Origin: Algoriphagus locisalis
GTDB taxonomy: Bacteria; Bacteroidota; Bacteroidia; Cytophagales; Cyclobacteriaceae
DNA: 64,000 bases
Direction: 5' to 3'
Assembly (NCBI RefSeq): GCF_900116615.1
Contig: NZ_FPBF01000003.1
Location: 186,001-250,000, forward strand
The notes below the pieces were generated by a model, which was not told the DNA's origin, ran no database searches, and saw nothing but the letters and a program-made list of their open reading frames with translations. The first letter of the stretch is position 1. Every line of letters begins with the position of its first letter. Of the stretch, positions 44,348 through 53,574 are shown in pieces. The position numbers and the translations under genes are program-made.

Positions 44348-46684
44348 ATGAAAAAGTTCTTCCTAAGCGCTCTAATCTTGCTTTGCCAAGTAAACTTAAG
44401 CATTTCCCAATCCACTTCTACCCTTTGGTACAATCAACCAGCCGTGGAGTGGGAAGAAGGCTTGCCAGTAGGTAATGGACGGCTGGGGGCAATGGTGATG
44501 GGTCTCCCTGGTCGGGAACAACTCCAACTCAATGAGGATTCTCTTTGGCCGGGAGGATACGAGGATTGGGGACTGGCAGAAGGCAGAAGAGCCGATCTAG
44601 ATCAAATCAGAGCCTATTTATTGGCAGGAGAAAACAAGAAAGCAGATTCACTTTTGGTTTTAAAATTCTCCAGAAAAGCAGTGACACGATCCCATCAAAC
44701 CATGGGGGATCTCTGGTTTAACTTTGACTGGGTAGAAACTCAAAATTACCGGAGAAGTTTAAATCTTGAAACAGCCACTGTCCTGACCCAATTCAAAAGC
44801 GAGGGGTTTGATGTGAGTCAAGAGGTAATTGCCTCTGCACCTGATGATGCATTGATTATTAGGTTTAAGACGACACATCCAGATGGGTTCAACGGAAAAA
44901 TCACCATGAGTCGCCTAGAAGATAATGGTTTTGCCACTGCAAAAACCACAGCCCTGAACGACAGGCAGCTCGAAATGTCCGGAATGATCACTCAGAGAAA
45001 AGGGCAGTTAGACAGTAAACCTCTTGAAATTCTGAATGGGGTAAAATTCCGGACCTTGCTTTTTGCCCAACACCAGTCTGGGGAAATAAACACAACTGAT
45101 TCCGCACTGGTAATATCAGGTGTAAAGGAATTTATGCTCAAATTAGTCTCTGTAACTTCCTTTTACCATGAGGACTTTGAGGCAGAGGCCGATCGTCAAC
45201 TGGAAAAAGTCCAACTGAAAAGCTGGGGAGAATTACTTCGATCTCATGAAACAGAATATGCGGCTTGGTTTGACAGAATGCAGCTAGATTTGGGATCTGT
45301 AGAGCCAGACAATATCCCCACAGATCAAAGAATAGAACGCGTAAAAGAAGGAGTCACTGATTTACATCTAGAGAAATTGCTTTTTGATTATGGCAGGTAT
45401 TTATTGATTTCCTCCAGTCGTCCCGGAACGAATCCCGCAAATCTTCAGGGGATTTGGAATAAGCACATCGCTGCTCCCTGGAATGCAGATTACCATGTAA
45501 ACATCAACCTGCAGATGAACTATTGGCCTGCGGATGTCACTAATCTGAGCCAATTAAATCAGCCACTTTTTGATTTTATCGATGGGGTGATCGAGAATGG
45601 AAAGAATGCTGCCCGGGAGAATTTTGACATGGCAGGATCTATGGTTCCGCATACAACTGACCTTTGGCAGGTTGCATTCTTACGGGCTGCCACCGCCTAT
45701 TGGGGCAGCTGGATCGGTGCAGGCGGTTGGATAGGCAGACATTATTGGGATCATTATTTGTTTACCAATGACAAGGATTTTCTAGAAGAAAGAGCTTTTC
45801 CAGCTTTGGAAACTATCTCGGCTTTCTATTCAGACTGGCTGGTAGAGTATCCCCAAGATGGGACGCTTGTCTCCTCTCCTTCCACTTCTCCGGAGAATCA
45901 ATTCATCAATGCCAAAGGAGAAAAAGTAGCCGCTACAATGGGTGCTGCGATGGATCAGCAGATTATTGCGGATGTTTTTAACAACTATCTGAAAGCTTCT
46001 GAGCTTCTTGGAAAAGAAACTCCACTGCGCAAAAAAGTGGCTCTGCAATTAAAAAATCTTCGTCCGGGAGTTCAGATTGCGGAGGATGGAAGGATTTTGG
46101 AATGGGATCAGCCCTATGAAGAAAATGAGCCAGGCCACCGACACATGTCACATTTGTATGCCTTTCACCCAGGAGATGCTATTACCAAAAGTGAAACTCC
46201 TGAGGCATTTGCCGCAGTCAGAAAGACGCTGGAATACCGACTGGCAAATGGGGGAGCAGGGACTGGTTGGTCACGTGCGTGGCTGATTAATTTCTCAGCA
46301 AGATTGCTTGATGGCGAAATGGCCCATGAGCATATCCAAAAGCTACTTTCACAATCACTTTACCCAAACTTGTTTGATGGGCATCCGCCATTTCAAATTG
46401 ACGGAAATTTTGGATACACTGCTGGGGTGGCTGAAATGCTTGTTCAATCACACGAAGATGGACTTATCAGGCTTCTGCCAGCTTTGCCGAAGGCATGGAA
46501 AAATGGAAGTGTAACTGGCTTAAAAGCCCGAGGAAATTATACTATAGATATGACTTGGAAAGAAGGTGAGCTGAAAACCTGTAAGATTCAAGCTGGTAAT
46601 ACCGGCAAAGTCATGGTTTACTACGACGGGTCAGAAATGGATCTTGACCTTGAGCGAGGCCAAAGCTTCGAGATAGAACTTTAA
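44348..46684 (+). CDS. GH95 alpha-L-fucosidase-like glycoside hydrolase
   Basis: A 778-residue secreted enzyme; the ATG at 44348 gives a signal peptide (MKKFFLSALILLCQVNLSISQ). GH95 signatures: LWYNQPAVEWEEGLPVGNGRLG (short part LWYNQPA, GNGRLG), QMNYWPADVTNL (about 390-400), SPSTSPENQF with the Glu (about 512-520), and DGNFGYTAGVAEML with the Asp (about 684). These fit the Asn/Glu/Asp arrangement of 1,2-alpha-L-fucosidases, though family members also cleave alpha-L-galactosides. No sulfatase or SusCD genes adjoin it. Probably periplasmic. Confidence 0.93.
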   Translation: MKKFFLSALILLCQVNLSISQSTSTLWYNQPAVEWEEGLPVGNGRLGAMVMGLPGREQLQLNEDSLWPGGYEDWGLAEGRRADLDQIRAYLLAGENKKADSLLVLKFSRKAVTRSHQTMGDLWFNFDWVETQNYRRSLNLETATVLTQFKSEGFDVSQEVIASAPDDALIIRFKTTHPDGFNGKITMSRLEDNGFATAKTTALNDRQLEMSGMITQRKGQLDSKPLEILNGVKFRTLLFAQHQSGEINTTDSALVISGVKEFMLKLVSVTSFYHEDFEAEADRQLEKVQLKSWGELLRSHETEYAAWFDRMQLDLGSVEPDNIPTDQRIERVKEGVTDLHLEKLLFDYGRYLLISSSRPGTNPANLQGIWNKHIAAPWNADYHVNINLQMNYWPADVTNLSQLNQPLFDFIDGVIENGKNAARENFDMAGSMVPHTTDLWQVAFLRAATAYWGSWIGAGGWIGRHYWDHYLFTNDKDFLEERAFPALETISAFYSDWLVEYPQDGTLVSSPSTSPENQFINAKGEKVAATMGAAMDQQIIADVFNNYLKASELLGKETPLRKKVALQLKNLRPGVQIAEDGRILEWDQPYEENEPGHRHMSHLYAFHPGDAITKSETPEAFAAVRKTLEYRLANGGAGTGWSRAWLINFSARLLDGEMAHEHIQKLLSQSLYPNLFDGHPPFQIDGNFGYTAGVAEMLVQSHEDGLIRLLPALPKAWKNGSVTGLKARGNYTIDMTWKEGELKTCKIQAGNTGKVMVYYDGSEMDLDLERGQSFEIEL

Positions 46685-46757
46685 TCCGCGTCACCCAATT
46701 TACCAAATGAATGCTCCGGCTTTGCATTAGGAGGATGCGATTTCCTTTAGATAGTGC

Positions 46758-46765
46758 TAAATTCG
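46758..46765 (+). promoter_or_regulatory. Putative -7 box TAAATTCG
   Basis: TAAATTCG is close to TAnnTTTG (one mismatch) and ends 4 bp before the ATG at 46770, giving a near-leaderless transcript. No good -33 box is visible. Confidence 0.3.
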
Positions 46766-46769
46766 ACCA

Positions 46770-47903
46770 ATGACTAGAAGAATTATCACCTTATTTATAT
46801 TAACTGTTTTCGTGTGGTTGATATGGTCATTTTCAGGAAGAAACACTCCCCTGCAAGAACCAAGAAACTATCTATCTGTAGTACAGGAAATTAACCCTTC
46901 TGATTCACTCTCAAGAAACATTGTGGGAATCCAACCTTTCATGGAAGTCTCAGATTATTTCAATCAGGTTATTTTCAAAGGTAAAATCCGTTCTTATTTG
47001 GTAGCCGCTACAGGGAAAGCATTTATTAAAAAAAACACAATTATAGTTTATCCTGAGAATATAGGTACTTGGCTCTTTTTGCTGAATGAAATACACAGCT
47101 TAAGTAAAAAGCAAACCTTTAATGAAGTGATGAAAATAATCGCATTTAGTAATGCTTTTGATTTCTTTTTGGGATACCTGAAGACTGGAGATGAAACAAA
47201 TAAGGACGTTTCTTCCATTATCCGAATGAAAGCCAAAGCGATGGTAAAAGCTTATAGTGAAACCTTCCGCGAACTGGCTATTGAGACGAACACATACATT
47301 CTGGCTGGCTCCATTCTCCTACCTGAACCCAAAGTGGTGGATGGGGATATCTACCTAAACTTATCTGGGCCGCTTTATAATGCCTCATTTCTATTTGGCC
47401 CGGATGGAAAAATAATTGGTAATCCTATTTTGAAATCCTTTCTCAATTCAACTGAAGAAGCCTATACAAGTAGCGGAGATCCCAAAAATCTACAAGTATT
47501 TGATTTGCCTTTTGGGAAAACATGCATCATACCTTTCAATGACAGCTGGCATCCTATGGCATATGAAAATGCAATAAATGATTCAGCAGAAATTATTTTA
47601 AGCACTTCATTTTTTCTAGGAAACCAGACAGAGCACTCACTATGGAAAGGCTATGACGGTATATCAAGTCCTGAAAACATAGATTTGGATGATGTAGGCA
47701 AACTATCCAATAAAGATGCTTGGGAGAAATATAGTCTGCCAAAAGCCATGAAAGAGACTAAAGCCCAGGTAGGGATGAACGTATTTTTCCGAGGAGATTT
47801 TTGGGATCTAGGGCCATCAGGACAGCCGATTGTAGTGCTAAATAATCAAGTACTACCTGTCATTCCCGCTGGAAAAGGCGGCGTATGGTCTTTGAATTTC
47901 TAA
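46770..47903 (+). CDS. Membrane-anchored nitrilase-fold protein with the catalytic Cys position changed to Phe
   Basis: A 377-residue protein with an N-terminal membrane helix (about 4-22). The remainder resembles the carbon-nitrogen hydrolase (nitrilase) fold. The Glu position is VYPENIGTWL, the Lys position is the ILKSFL region after FGPDGKIIGNP. At the third triad position the expected ICYD is FNDSWHP (in FGKTCIIPFNDSWHP): the Cys is Phe, with a Cys four residues earlier. So it is probably inactive as an amidase or uses another chemistry. The gene stands alone, 85 bp after the fucosidase gene. Confidence 0.7.
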   Translation: MTRRIITLFILTVFVWLIWSFSGRNTPLQEPRNYLSVVQEINPSDSLSRNIVGIQPFMEVSDYFNQVIFKGKIRSYLVAATGKAFIKKNTIIVYPENIGTWLFLLNEIHSLSKKQTFNEVMKIIAFSNAFDFFLGYLKTGDETNKDVSSIIRMKAKAMVKAYSETFRELAIETNTYILAGSILLPEPKVVDGDIYLNLSGPLYNASFLFGPDGKIIGNPILKSFLNSTEEAYTSSGDPKNLQVFDLPFGKTCIIPFNDSWHPMAYENAINDSAEIILSTSFFLGNQTEHSLWKGYDGISSPENIDLDDVGKLSNKDAWEKYSLPKAMKETKAQVGMNVFFRGDFWDLGPSGQPIVVLNNQVLPVIPAGKGGVWSLNF

Positions 47904-48143
47904 AACATCTTCCCCTTTATCCACTCAGCTCCTAGCTACTCCCCAACTGATCAAAGAAGTAAGGAAAATTGATATATAGGATTCTAAAGCTCAAACAGCC
48001 CCAGAAGATTAAGCATCCAATAAAGCTGATCAAGAATTGATACTGAAGGCAAGAGGAAGGAAATTGAGTTTTAATTGTTTGAAAATCAAGTTGTCAAGCT
48101 TGATATTAAACCTTAAATTAACTTATCACTAAACCCTGATATC

Positions 48144-48737
48144 ATGAAAATATTTTTAAGCACAGCAGTAGTTTGCCTTGCAATTTCTCCAGCTATCGCC
48201 CAAGATGTAATAATCCCATCCACGGACGTCCAAATCAAAACTGCTGTACTAGCCGCTCCGGAAGAGAAACAGGCTGCTGCCAAAGTATTGGGATACAGTA
48301 AAAGTGGGGAATTAGTAGAATTACGAAATGGTACAAATGAAATGATTTGTATCTCTGATGATCCTAGTGGAAAAGGATTCAGCGTTTCTTGCTACCAATC
48401 TGATTTGGAGCCATTTATGGAAAGGGGGCGAGAACTCAAAAAAGAAGGCAAATCTTTTCAGGAAATTTTTGATACCAGAGAAGCCGAAGCTAAAAGTGGA
48501 AAGCTCAAAATGCCAGCGGATGGAGCTACCCTATTTGTACTCAGCGCGGAGGCGGAAAATTACGACACAAATACAGGAGAAGTCAAAGATACTTACCTGC
48601 GATATGTAGTGTATTTGCCATGGGCTACACCCGAAACTACTGGTCTCCCCCTGAAGCCTAGTGCGCCAGGTATGCCTTGGATTATGGATCCAGGTACTCA
48701 CAGAGCTCACATTATGATTACTCCTCCTAGGGATTAA
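48144..48737 (+). CDS. Secreted protein of unknown function (197 aa)
   Basis: A 197-residue protein with a clear Sec signal peptide (MKIFLSTAVVCLAISPAIA, cleavage before QDV). The mature part has a Cys pair (MICISDD and FSVSCYQSD) which may form a disulfide, an acidic middle and a C-terminal segment TPETTGLPLKPSAPGMPW followed by HRAHIMITPP. I do not recognise a domain. The gene has a 240-bp noncoding gap ahead of it and is monocistronic by spacing. Confidence 0.75.
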   Translation: MKIFLSTAVVCLAISPAIAQDVIIPSTDVQIKTAVLAAPEEKQAAAKVLGYSKSGELVELRNGTNEMICISDDPSGKGFSVSCYQSDLEPFMERGRELKKEGKSFQEIFDTREAEAKSGKLKMPADGATLFVLSAEAENYDTNTGEVKDTYLRYVVYLPWATPETTGLPLKPSAPGMPWIMDPGTHRAHIMITPPRD

Positions 48738-48957
48738 TACTTTCCCTATTTTATTAAAACTCATTGGACTTAAGTTATTGAAAGTCACAATGGGTCTTTT
48801 TATGAGCTACAAATCAAATGCACCTCTGAAATGAAGTCCTATAATCGCCCCTCATCTTAACTAAAAATTGGAAAGTTATTTTCAAGTCCCAATGCGCAGA
48901 TTGGCGGAATTTCCTTAAAATTGCGCACCGTGTACCAATCGATCTTCTCTTTCCCTC

Positions 48958-49524
48958 ATGTCTTACCAATCAAATCAGGAGTACAAAAACATTGACTTCA
49001 CGCTAGAAGGTTTTCATGCTATTGAATACGAGCAATGTACCTTCACACAATGTAAATTCTCAGGACTGAACATCAGAAGTGCCAGTTTTGAAAATTGCAC
49101 TTTCAAGAATTGTGACCTCAGTAATCTCAAAGTGCCTGATGTTTCTTTTCGGCAAGTTGCTTTTGATTCGTGCAAAATGCTGGGAATTCACTTTCATGCT
49201 GCTAATCCGTTTCTGCTAGAGTTTACATTCAAAGACTGTCAGATGGATTATTGTAGCTTTTACAATTTGAAGATTAAAAAAACAAAGTTTATTTCCTGCA
49301 AAATGACTGAGGCAGACTTTACCCAAGGGGATTTGTCTGGAGCAGAATTTCAGCATTCTGATCTTAGCGGAGCTACTTTTGACAGAACGGAGCTTATCAG
49401 TGCTGATTTCAGAAATGCTTCCAATTTCACAATTGACCCGGAAATCAACAAGATCAAAACTGCTAAGTTCGATTTGGATGGTCTGCCTGGTTTATTGGGG
49501 AAATACAGGATTAAAGTCGGCTAA
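48958..49524 (+). CDS. Pentapeptide-repeat protein
   Basis: A 188-residue protein made mostly of A(D/N)LxF-like quintets: for example FTQCKFSGLNIRSASFENC, FKNCDLSNLKV, CKMTEADFTQGDLSGAEFQ, HSDLSGATFDRTELISADF. This produces a right-handed beta-helix that can mimic B-form DNA (as in Qnr/MfpA) or act as a scaffold. Starts at an ATG at 48958. It is separate from its neighbours. No export signal is seen. Confidence 0.9.
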   Translation: MSYQSNQEYKNIDFTLEGFHAIEYEQCTFTQCKFSGLNIRSASFENCTFKNCDLSNLKVPDVSFRQVAFDSCKMLGIHFHAANPFLLEFTFKDCQMDYCSFYNLKIKKTKFISCKMTEADFTQGDLSGAEFQHSDLSGATFDRTELISADFRNASNFTIDPEINKIKTAKFDLDGLPGLLGKYRIKVG

Positions 49525-49581
49525 AAATATAAAAGTCATAATTACTTCAGCTGTCAAAAACTTTTACCTACTACAATCACT

Positions 49582-50283
49582 TCATTTCTTTTTCTTAAAA
49601 CTATACAGAAAAGGTGCCTTATGTGAACCGCCAGAGTACAGCTTGTCGTGACGCTCCAAAATACCCAAGCTTAGCATTCTCCGCTGGAAATTAGCCCGGT
49701 TTTGAGTCTCACCCAAGATAGCCTCGTAAACTTGCTGCAGCTCTTTCATCGTGAATCTCTCCGGTAGTAGATTGAAGCTCAAAAGCTTTTGATCCAAATT
49801 TGAACGAAGATGTTCAAGCGCTTTGTGCACAATTTCACTATGATCCATCATGAGTGGAGGCAGCTTATCAAAATCATACCATTCAATTGAATCCGATAAT
49901 TCATCTGGAGTGGGAACTACATTTTCATAATTGATCAAGGCGTAATAGCCGACAGTAATGAACCGCCCGAACATCCAATGATCTTCCACAAAATGCCCTT
50001 GCTCTTCCAATATTCTGCGCATGATCTGAGGGCTGAATCGCTCCATCGAACCAAACGTATGGAACTGCTCCATATAAATCTCATCTAGGCCTGTACGCTC
50101 AGATAAGCCACGCTTCACTGCCTCATCCAATGGTTCATTCACTTTCACAAAACCTCCTGGCAGAGCAAAGGTCTTCATGTTATGGTACTCCAGAATTAAA
50201 ATCTTGAGCTTCTCTTTCGAAAAACCAAAGATGACCGAGTCATAAGCGATGTTTGGCAGATATTCTTCTTGCAGTAATGGCAT
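49582..50283 (-). CDS. NrtR-like transcriptional regulator with degenerate Nudix domain and winged helix
   Basis: A 233-residue protein. Start ATG at 50283 (MPLLQEEY) is chosen over a TTG at 50289. The Nudix box is recognisable but altered: GGFVKVNEPLDEAVKRGLSERTGL, in parts, has RGLSER where REUxEE is expected, so two acidic catalytic positions are lost. The C-terminal ~80 residues form a winged helix (SFNLLPERFTMKELQQVYEA). This is the layout of NrtR-type regulators, whose inactive Nudix domain senses a ligand (for example ADP-ribose or, in Bacteroides, arabinose). Ligand here is unknown. Confidence 0.85.
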   Translation of the reverse strand: MPLLQEEYLPNIAYDSVIFGFSKEKLKILILEYHNMKTFALPGGFVKVNEPLDEAVKRGLSERTGLDEIYMEQFHTFGSMERFSPQIMRRILEEQGHFVEDHWMFGRFITVGYYALINYENVVPTPDELSDSIEWYDFDKLPPLMMDHSEIVHKALEHLRSNLDQKLLSFNLLPERFTMKELQQVYEAILGETQNRANFQRRMLSLGILERHDKLYSGGSHKAPFLYSFKKKK

Positions 50284-50456
50284 GGTCAATCGTGAGGTTT
50301 TTGAAATAGCTGGTATTCAATACTAAGTGAATGCTAACGTTTCTCAAGAAAACAAAAAAGCCTTGATTTACTTTATGCAATTCCTTTGAATGCACTAATC
50401 CTATTCAAACAAGGAGCCATAAAAACAGACCACAGTTTTCTTCATTTTTCTACCTA

Positions 50457-52715
50457 CTAAGTATCACTTTTCCCCGCTACCACCATTTTTATGGTATTGT
50501 AATCGTATTTTCCTTCAAAATGAATTCGCAGCGCCTGCAAATTCTTGATATTCTCAAGTTGGGAGTTGATCTCCGAAATCACTTCTAATGGCAAACAATC
50601 CTCCAGTTCCACTCTGCCTTCTTGAATACCTTTGGCCAAGTGTCCTTTGATGGTTGATTCTGCTAACCCACGAGCCACTACGATATCTCCGATACTTTTA
50701 CCGTCATTGATCATCCCAAAGGTAATTTCATAGGTCTCTCCCACTTTCCGCTTCAAATTTGCTTTTCCGGCCTTTTTTCTACCTGTTTTGGTGCTGGCAA
50801 ATTTCGGATTATCCGCCGCAGCCTGCTTGGCAGACTCAGCAAGTCGAAGTCTTAAGTTGATTTTATCCAACTCTAGGTCATTCATTTTCCTTGGAATTTT
50901 GCCTTCTAAAATCGAAGAAATCAACCGACTCACCTTAGATATTTCCCCATATTTTCTCAGAAGGCTTACTTCCAATTCCTCCAGTCCGTTGGCATAAGTC
51001 TTCGTACGGGAAAAGCGCTCCACTTCTGCTCGGTGTATGAGTATTTTCTCCAAAGCATCAGTTAAAAAGCCCTTAAAATAGGTTGCACCTTTGTCCAAGC
51101 GCTCCATCAGTTTAGCCTTTTCATCCTGCTGGAGGAGAAAGCGAAGCTGGTTGCTAAACTTCCCCGCGGTAGTTGCCTCATTCCGAAGCAAGGCAGCGAT
51201 ATCCGATACAGCTTTTTGCATCTCGGGATCTTCAAATTCCAGCGAGCTGTCATTCTTACGCTGGAAACTGTTGATCTCCTGAAGCAGACTTTGCAAATCG
51301 AAAGTCTCACCCACCAAAAGAGAAAGGTAGCGCTGCTGATGTGCCCCCAGCAATTCATCGAGTTTGGAATGCTTCTGGGCACTCTCCACAAAAGTCTGAA
51401 CCTGCGAATCAGAAGCCAAGGCATTGTTCTGAATTCTGGTTCTCAGGATCAGTCCATCCAAGCTTCTTAGTCGGCTCAATGCAACATACACCTGCCCCGG
51501 AGCAAATGCATTTCCCACATCGATAATAGCTTGATCGAATGTCAAACCTTGGCTTTTGTGGACCGTCACAGCCCAAGCTGTTTTGATAGGATATTGGCTA
51601 AAAGTACCGATCACCTCCTCTTCCAATTCTTTAGTATCTGGATTGATCACGTACTTTTTATTTTCCCAAGTCTCTTTTCGCAGCTGATAAACTACCCTTG
51701 TTCCTTCCAGCACAACTTTAATCTGATCATGGGTCAGCTCATCCACCGTTGCTAATTTGCCATTGAAATAGTCCTGGCTTCCGGATGAATCATTTTTGAT
51801 AAACATTACCTGAGCTCCTACCCGCAGTTCAAGTGATTTGGGAAGTGGGTAGATGTTTTCAGGGAAGTCGTTTTCTATTTCAGCTTCGTAAAACTTTGAT
51901 TCTCCTTTGAGCGCCATCAGTTGATCGCGGTTGATCTGATCAGCTTTGTAATTGTGCGTAGTGATCGTAATGCAGTCCTTTACTTCAGCGATTTCATCCT
52001 GAGTCTTGAAGTGCTTGTTAAGCAATGCGATATCCTGATCTGTCACAGCATTCTCCCGAAGGTGATTCAAGACTTGAATAAAGTCTTCATCTTGCTGTCG
52101 GAAAATTTTATCCAACTCCAGATAAACTAAGCCAGATTCCTGAAGCACTCTGGCTTCGAAGAAATGCATACTTGGATAAAATTTACTAAGCACCTGCCAT
52201 TCATTCTCCCTCACGATAGGTGGTAGCTGAAAAAGGTCCCCGATCATCAGAATCTGAACACCTCCAAAGGGCGTATTGTAATTCCTTTTTACACTTCTCA
52301 GCCTGTAGTCAATCGCGTCAAGCACATCTGCCCGAAGCATACTGACTTCATCTATCACGAGTAGGTCAATGGATTTCAGCACATTTTTCCGAAGCGCATT
52401 CAGTGGATGTTTTCTGATCAAGGTATGCTGCGTAAAGCAGCCGTATTGATCGGAGAAATTCCCTTCTGGTTCGTTGACAGGCAGGAAAAAGCCTAGTGGA
52501 AAAAGAAACTGGGAATGGATAGTAACTCCTCCGGCATTCAGTGCAGCTATGCCAGTAGGCGCTACGATCACATGGTTTTTATGCGTTTGTAAGGCCAGAT
52601 TTTTCAGGAAAGTGGTTTTGCCTGTTCCAGCTTTTCCAGTCAAAAAAATCGGTGCTCCGGTATTGTTGACAAATTTGGCCGCTAGCTCCAATTTGTCGGT
52701 ACTTTGATTTTCCAT
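50457..52715 (-). CDS. RecD2/PIF1-like DNA helicase with C-terminal helix-turn-helix segment
   Basis: A 752-residue superfamily 1 helicase. Walker A LTGKAGTGKTTFLK starts at about residue 20, motif II is LLVIDEVSML (about 115), and the C-terminal helicase motif is TAWAVTVHKSQGLTFDQA followed by YVALSRLRSLDGL. The last 200 residues contain a Lys-rich patch and a HTH-like end (GLAESTIKGHLAKG). The motif pattern fits PIF1/RecD2 helicases with 5'-3' polarity. Start ATG at 52715. It stands alone. Confidence 0.88.
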   Translation of the reverse strand: MENQSTDKLELAAKFVNNTGAPIFLTGKAGTGKTTFLKNLALQTHKNHVIVAPTGIAALNAGGVTIHSQFLFPLGFFLPVNEPEGNFSDQYGCFTQHTLIRKHPLNALRKNVLKSIDLLVIDEVSMLRADVLDAIDYRLRSVKRNYNTPFGGVQILMIGDLFQLPPIVRENEWQVLSKFYPSMHFFEARVLQESGLVYLELDKIFRQQDEDFIQVLNHLRENAVTDQDIALLNKHFKTQDEIAEVKDCITITTHNYKADQINRDQLMALKGESKFYEAEIENDFPENIYPLPKSLELRVGAQVMFIKNDSSGSQDYFNGKLATVDELTHDQIKVVLEGTRVVYQLRKETWENKKYVINPDTKELEEEVIGTFSQYPIKTAWAVTVHKSQGLTFDQAIIDVGNAFAPGQVYVALSRLRSLDGLILRTRIQNNALASDSQVQTFVESAQKHSKLDELLGAHQQRYLSLLVGETFDLQSLLQEINSFQRKNDSSLEFEDPEMQKAVSDIAALLRNEATTAGKFSNQLRFLLQQDEKAKLMERLDKGATYFKGFLTDALEKILIHRAEVERFSRTKTYANGLEELEVSLLRKYGEISKVSRLISSILEGKIPRKMNDLELDKINLRLRLAESAKQAAADNPKFASTKTGRKKAGKANLKRKVGETYEITFGMINDGKSIGDIVVARGLAESTIKGHLAKGIQEGRVELEDCLPLEVISEINSQLENIKNLQALRIHFEGKYDYNTIKMVVAGKSDT

Positions 52716-53056
52716 TTGACGAAACTACTATTTTTAAAAATGAATAAAAGGAGCATTCGGCTCAAGCTAACTAATATCGCCTATTATAAGGGATTTTCAA
52801 ACTAATATCACGCATTACACTTTGGCCTATACAAGCACAAAGGCATCCTTACAAGCTAACGACAACTCCCAAACCTAGTCGCACAGGTATTCATTAAAAA
52901 AATGGAACCGCGTAAGAGTTTACCCAAATCGCCCTCATAAAGAACATAAAATTTCTTAAAAAAGAACCTTCACCCGCCAAAATTGCGGTTTTCTAGGCAT
53001 GGCATGGCCTTGGTTTATAAATTGACACAAGTAAAACTCACTTAACCAACAAACCC
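52716..53056. other. Noncoding gap, 341 bp, divergent promoter region
   Basis: The gap separates the leftward helicase and the rightward PRC-barrel gene, so divergent promoters are expected. I see an AT-rich stretch and an approximate TATAAATTGAC box about 30 bp before the 53057 start, but no strong consensus. No RNA, repeat or gene is recognised. Confidence 0.5.
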
Positions 53057-53431
53057 ATGAACACTGACTATCATTTTCCAATAAGCAGCTCCACGGCTGC
53101 AAATTGTACAGTAAAAACTATTCGCGATGAATCAGTAGGAACGATCAAGGACATCATGCTAGACACCGAAACAGGTGAAGTAGCCTATGTGGTACTCTCG
53201 GTCGATACGGGTTTCCTAAATCTTGGCAGCAAACTTCTAGCTCTTCCTTGGGAAGCATTTGATTTTCACGGTCACCAACGTGATGTAATCATCGTAAATG
53301 TCGAGAAGGAAAAGCTGGAAAATGCGCCAGGCTTTGATGAAGACAATTGGCCGGTAGGTCCTCAGTATGAGTTCATCAATGATGTACATACCTATTATGG
53401 ATTTCGCAGAAGAAGAGCGTTAATTGAATAG
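53057..53431 (+). CDS. PRC-barrel domain protein
   Basis: A 124-residue soluble protein. The PRC-barrel covers about residues 18-85, with key strands VGTIKDIMLDTETGEVAYVV (shortened) and LGSKLLALPWEAFDF. PRC-barrels act in ribosome maturation (RimM) or as pH/ion-binding domains in photosynthetic reaction centres; stand-alone stress-linked forms are common in Bacteroidota. A strong terminator follows. Start ATG at 53057. Confidence 0.9.
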   Translation: MNTDYHFPISSSTAANCTVKTIRDESVGTIKDIMLDTETGEVAYVVLSVDTGFLNLGSKLLALPWEAFDFHGHQRDVIIVNVEKEKLENAPGFDEDNWPVGPQYEFINDVHTYYGFRRRRALIE

Positions 53432-53454
53432 GCGTGACGCTCGGAATCTGCTTC

Positions 53455-53482
53455 AGGCTCTCCTTTTTGGGGAGCCTTTTTT
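53455..53482 (+). terminator. Intrinsic terminator of the PRC-barrel gene
   Basis: AGGCTCTCC (53455-53463) pairs with GGGGAGCCT (53469-53477), nine pairs with one G-T, a 5-nt T loop, and a T run from 53477 to 53482. Confidence 0.9.
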
Positions 53483-53574
53483 AGTTGCAAAAACCTTGAG
53501 CGATAGCAGAGATTCACTTTCCTTTCCCCAAAGAAAAGACTGCTTTATAGGCTGCGAATTGAAGATGGTAAAAC

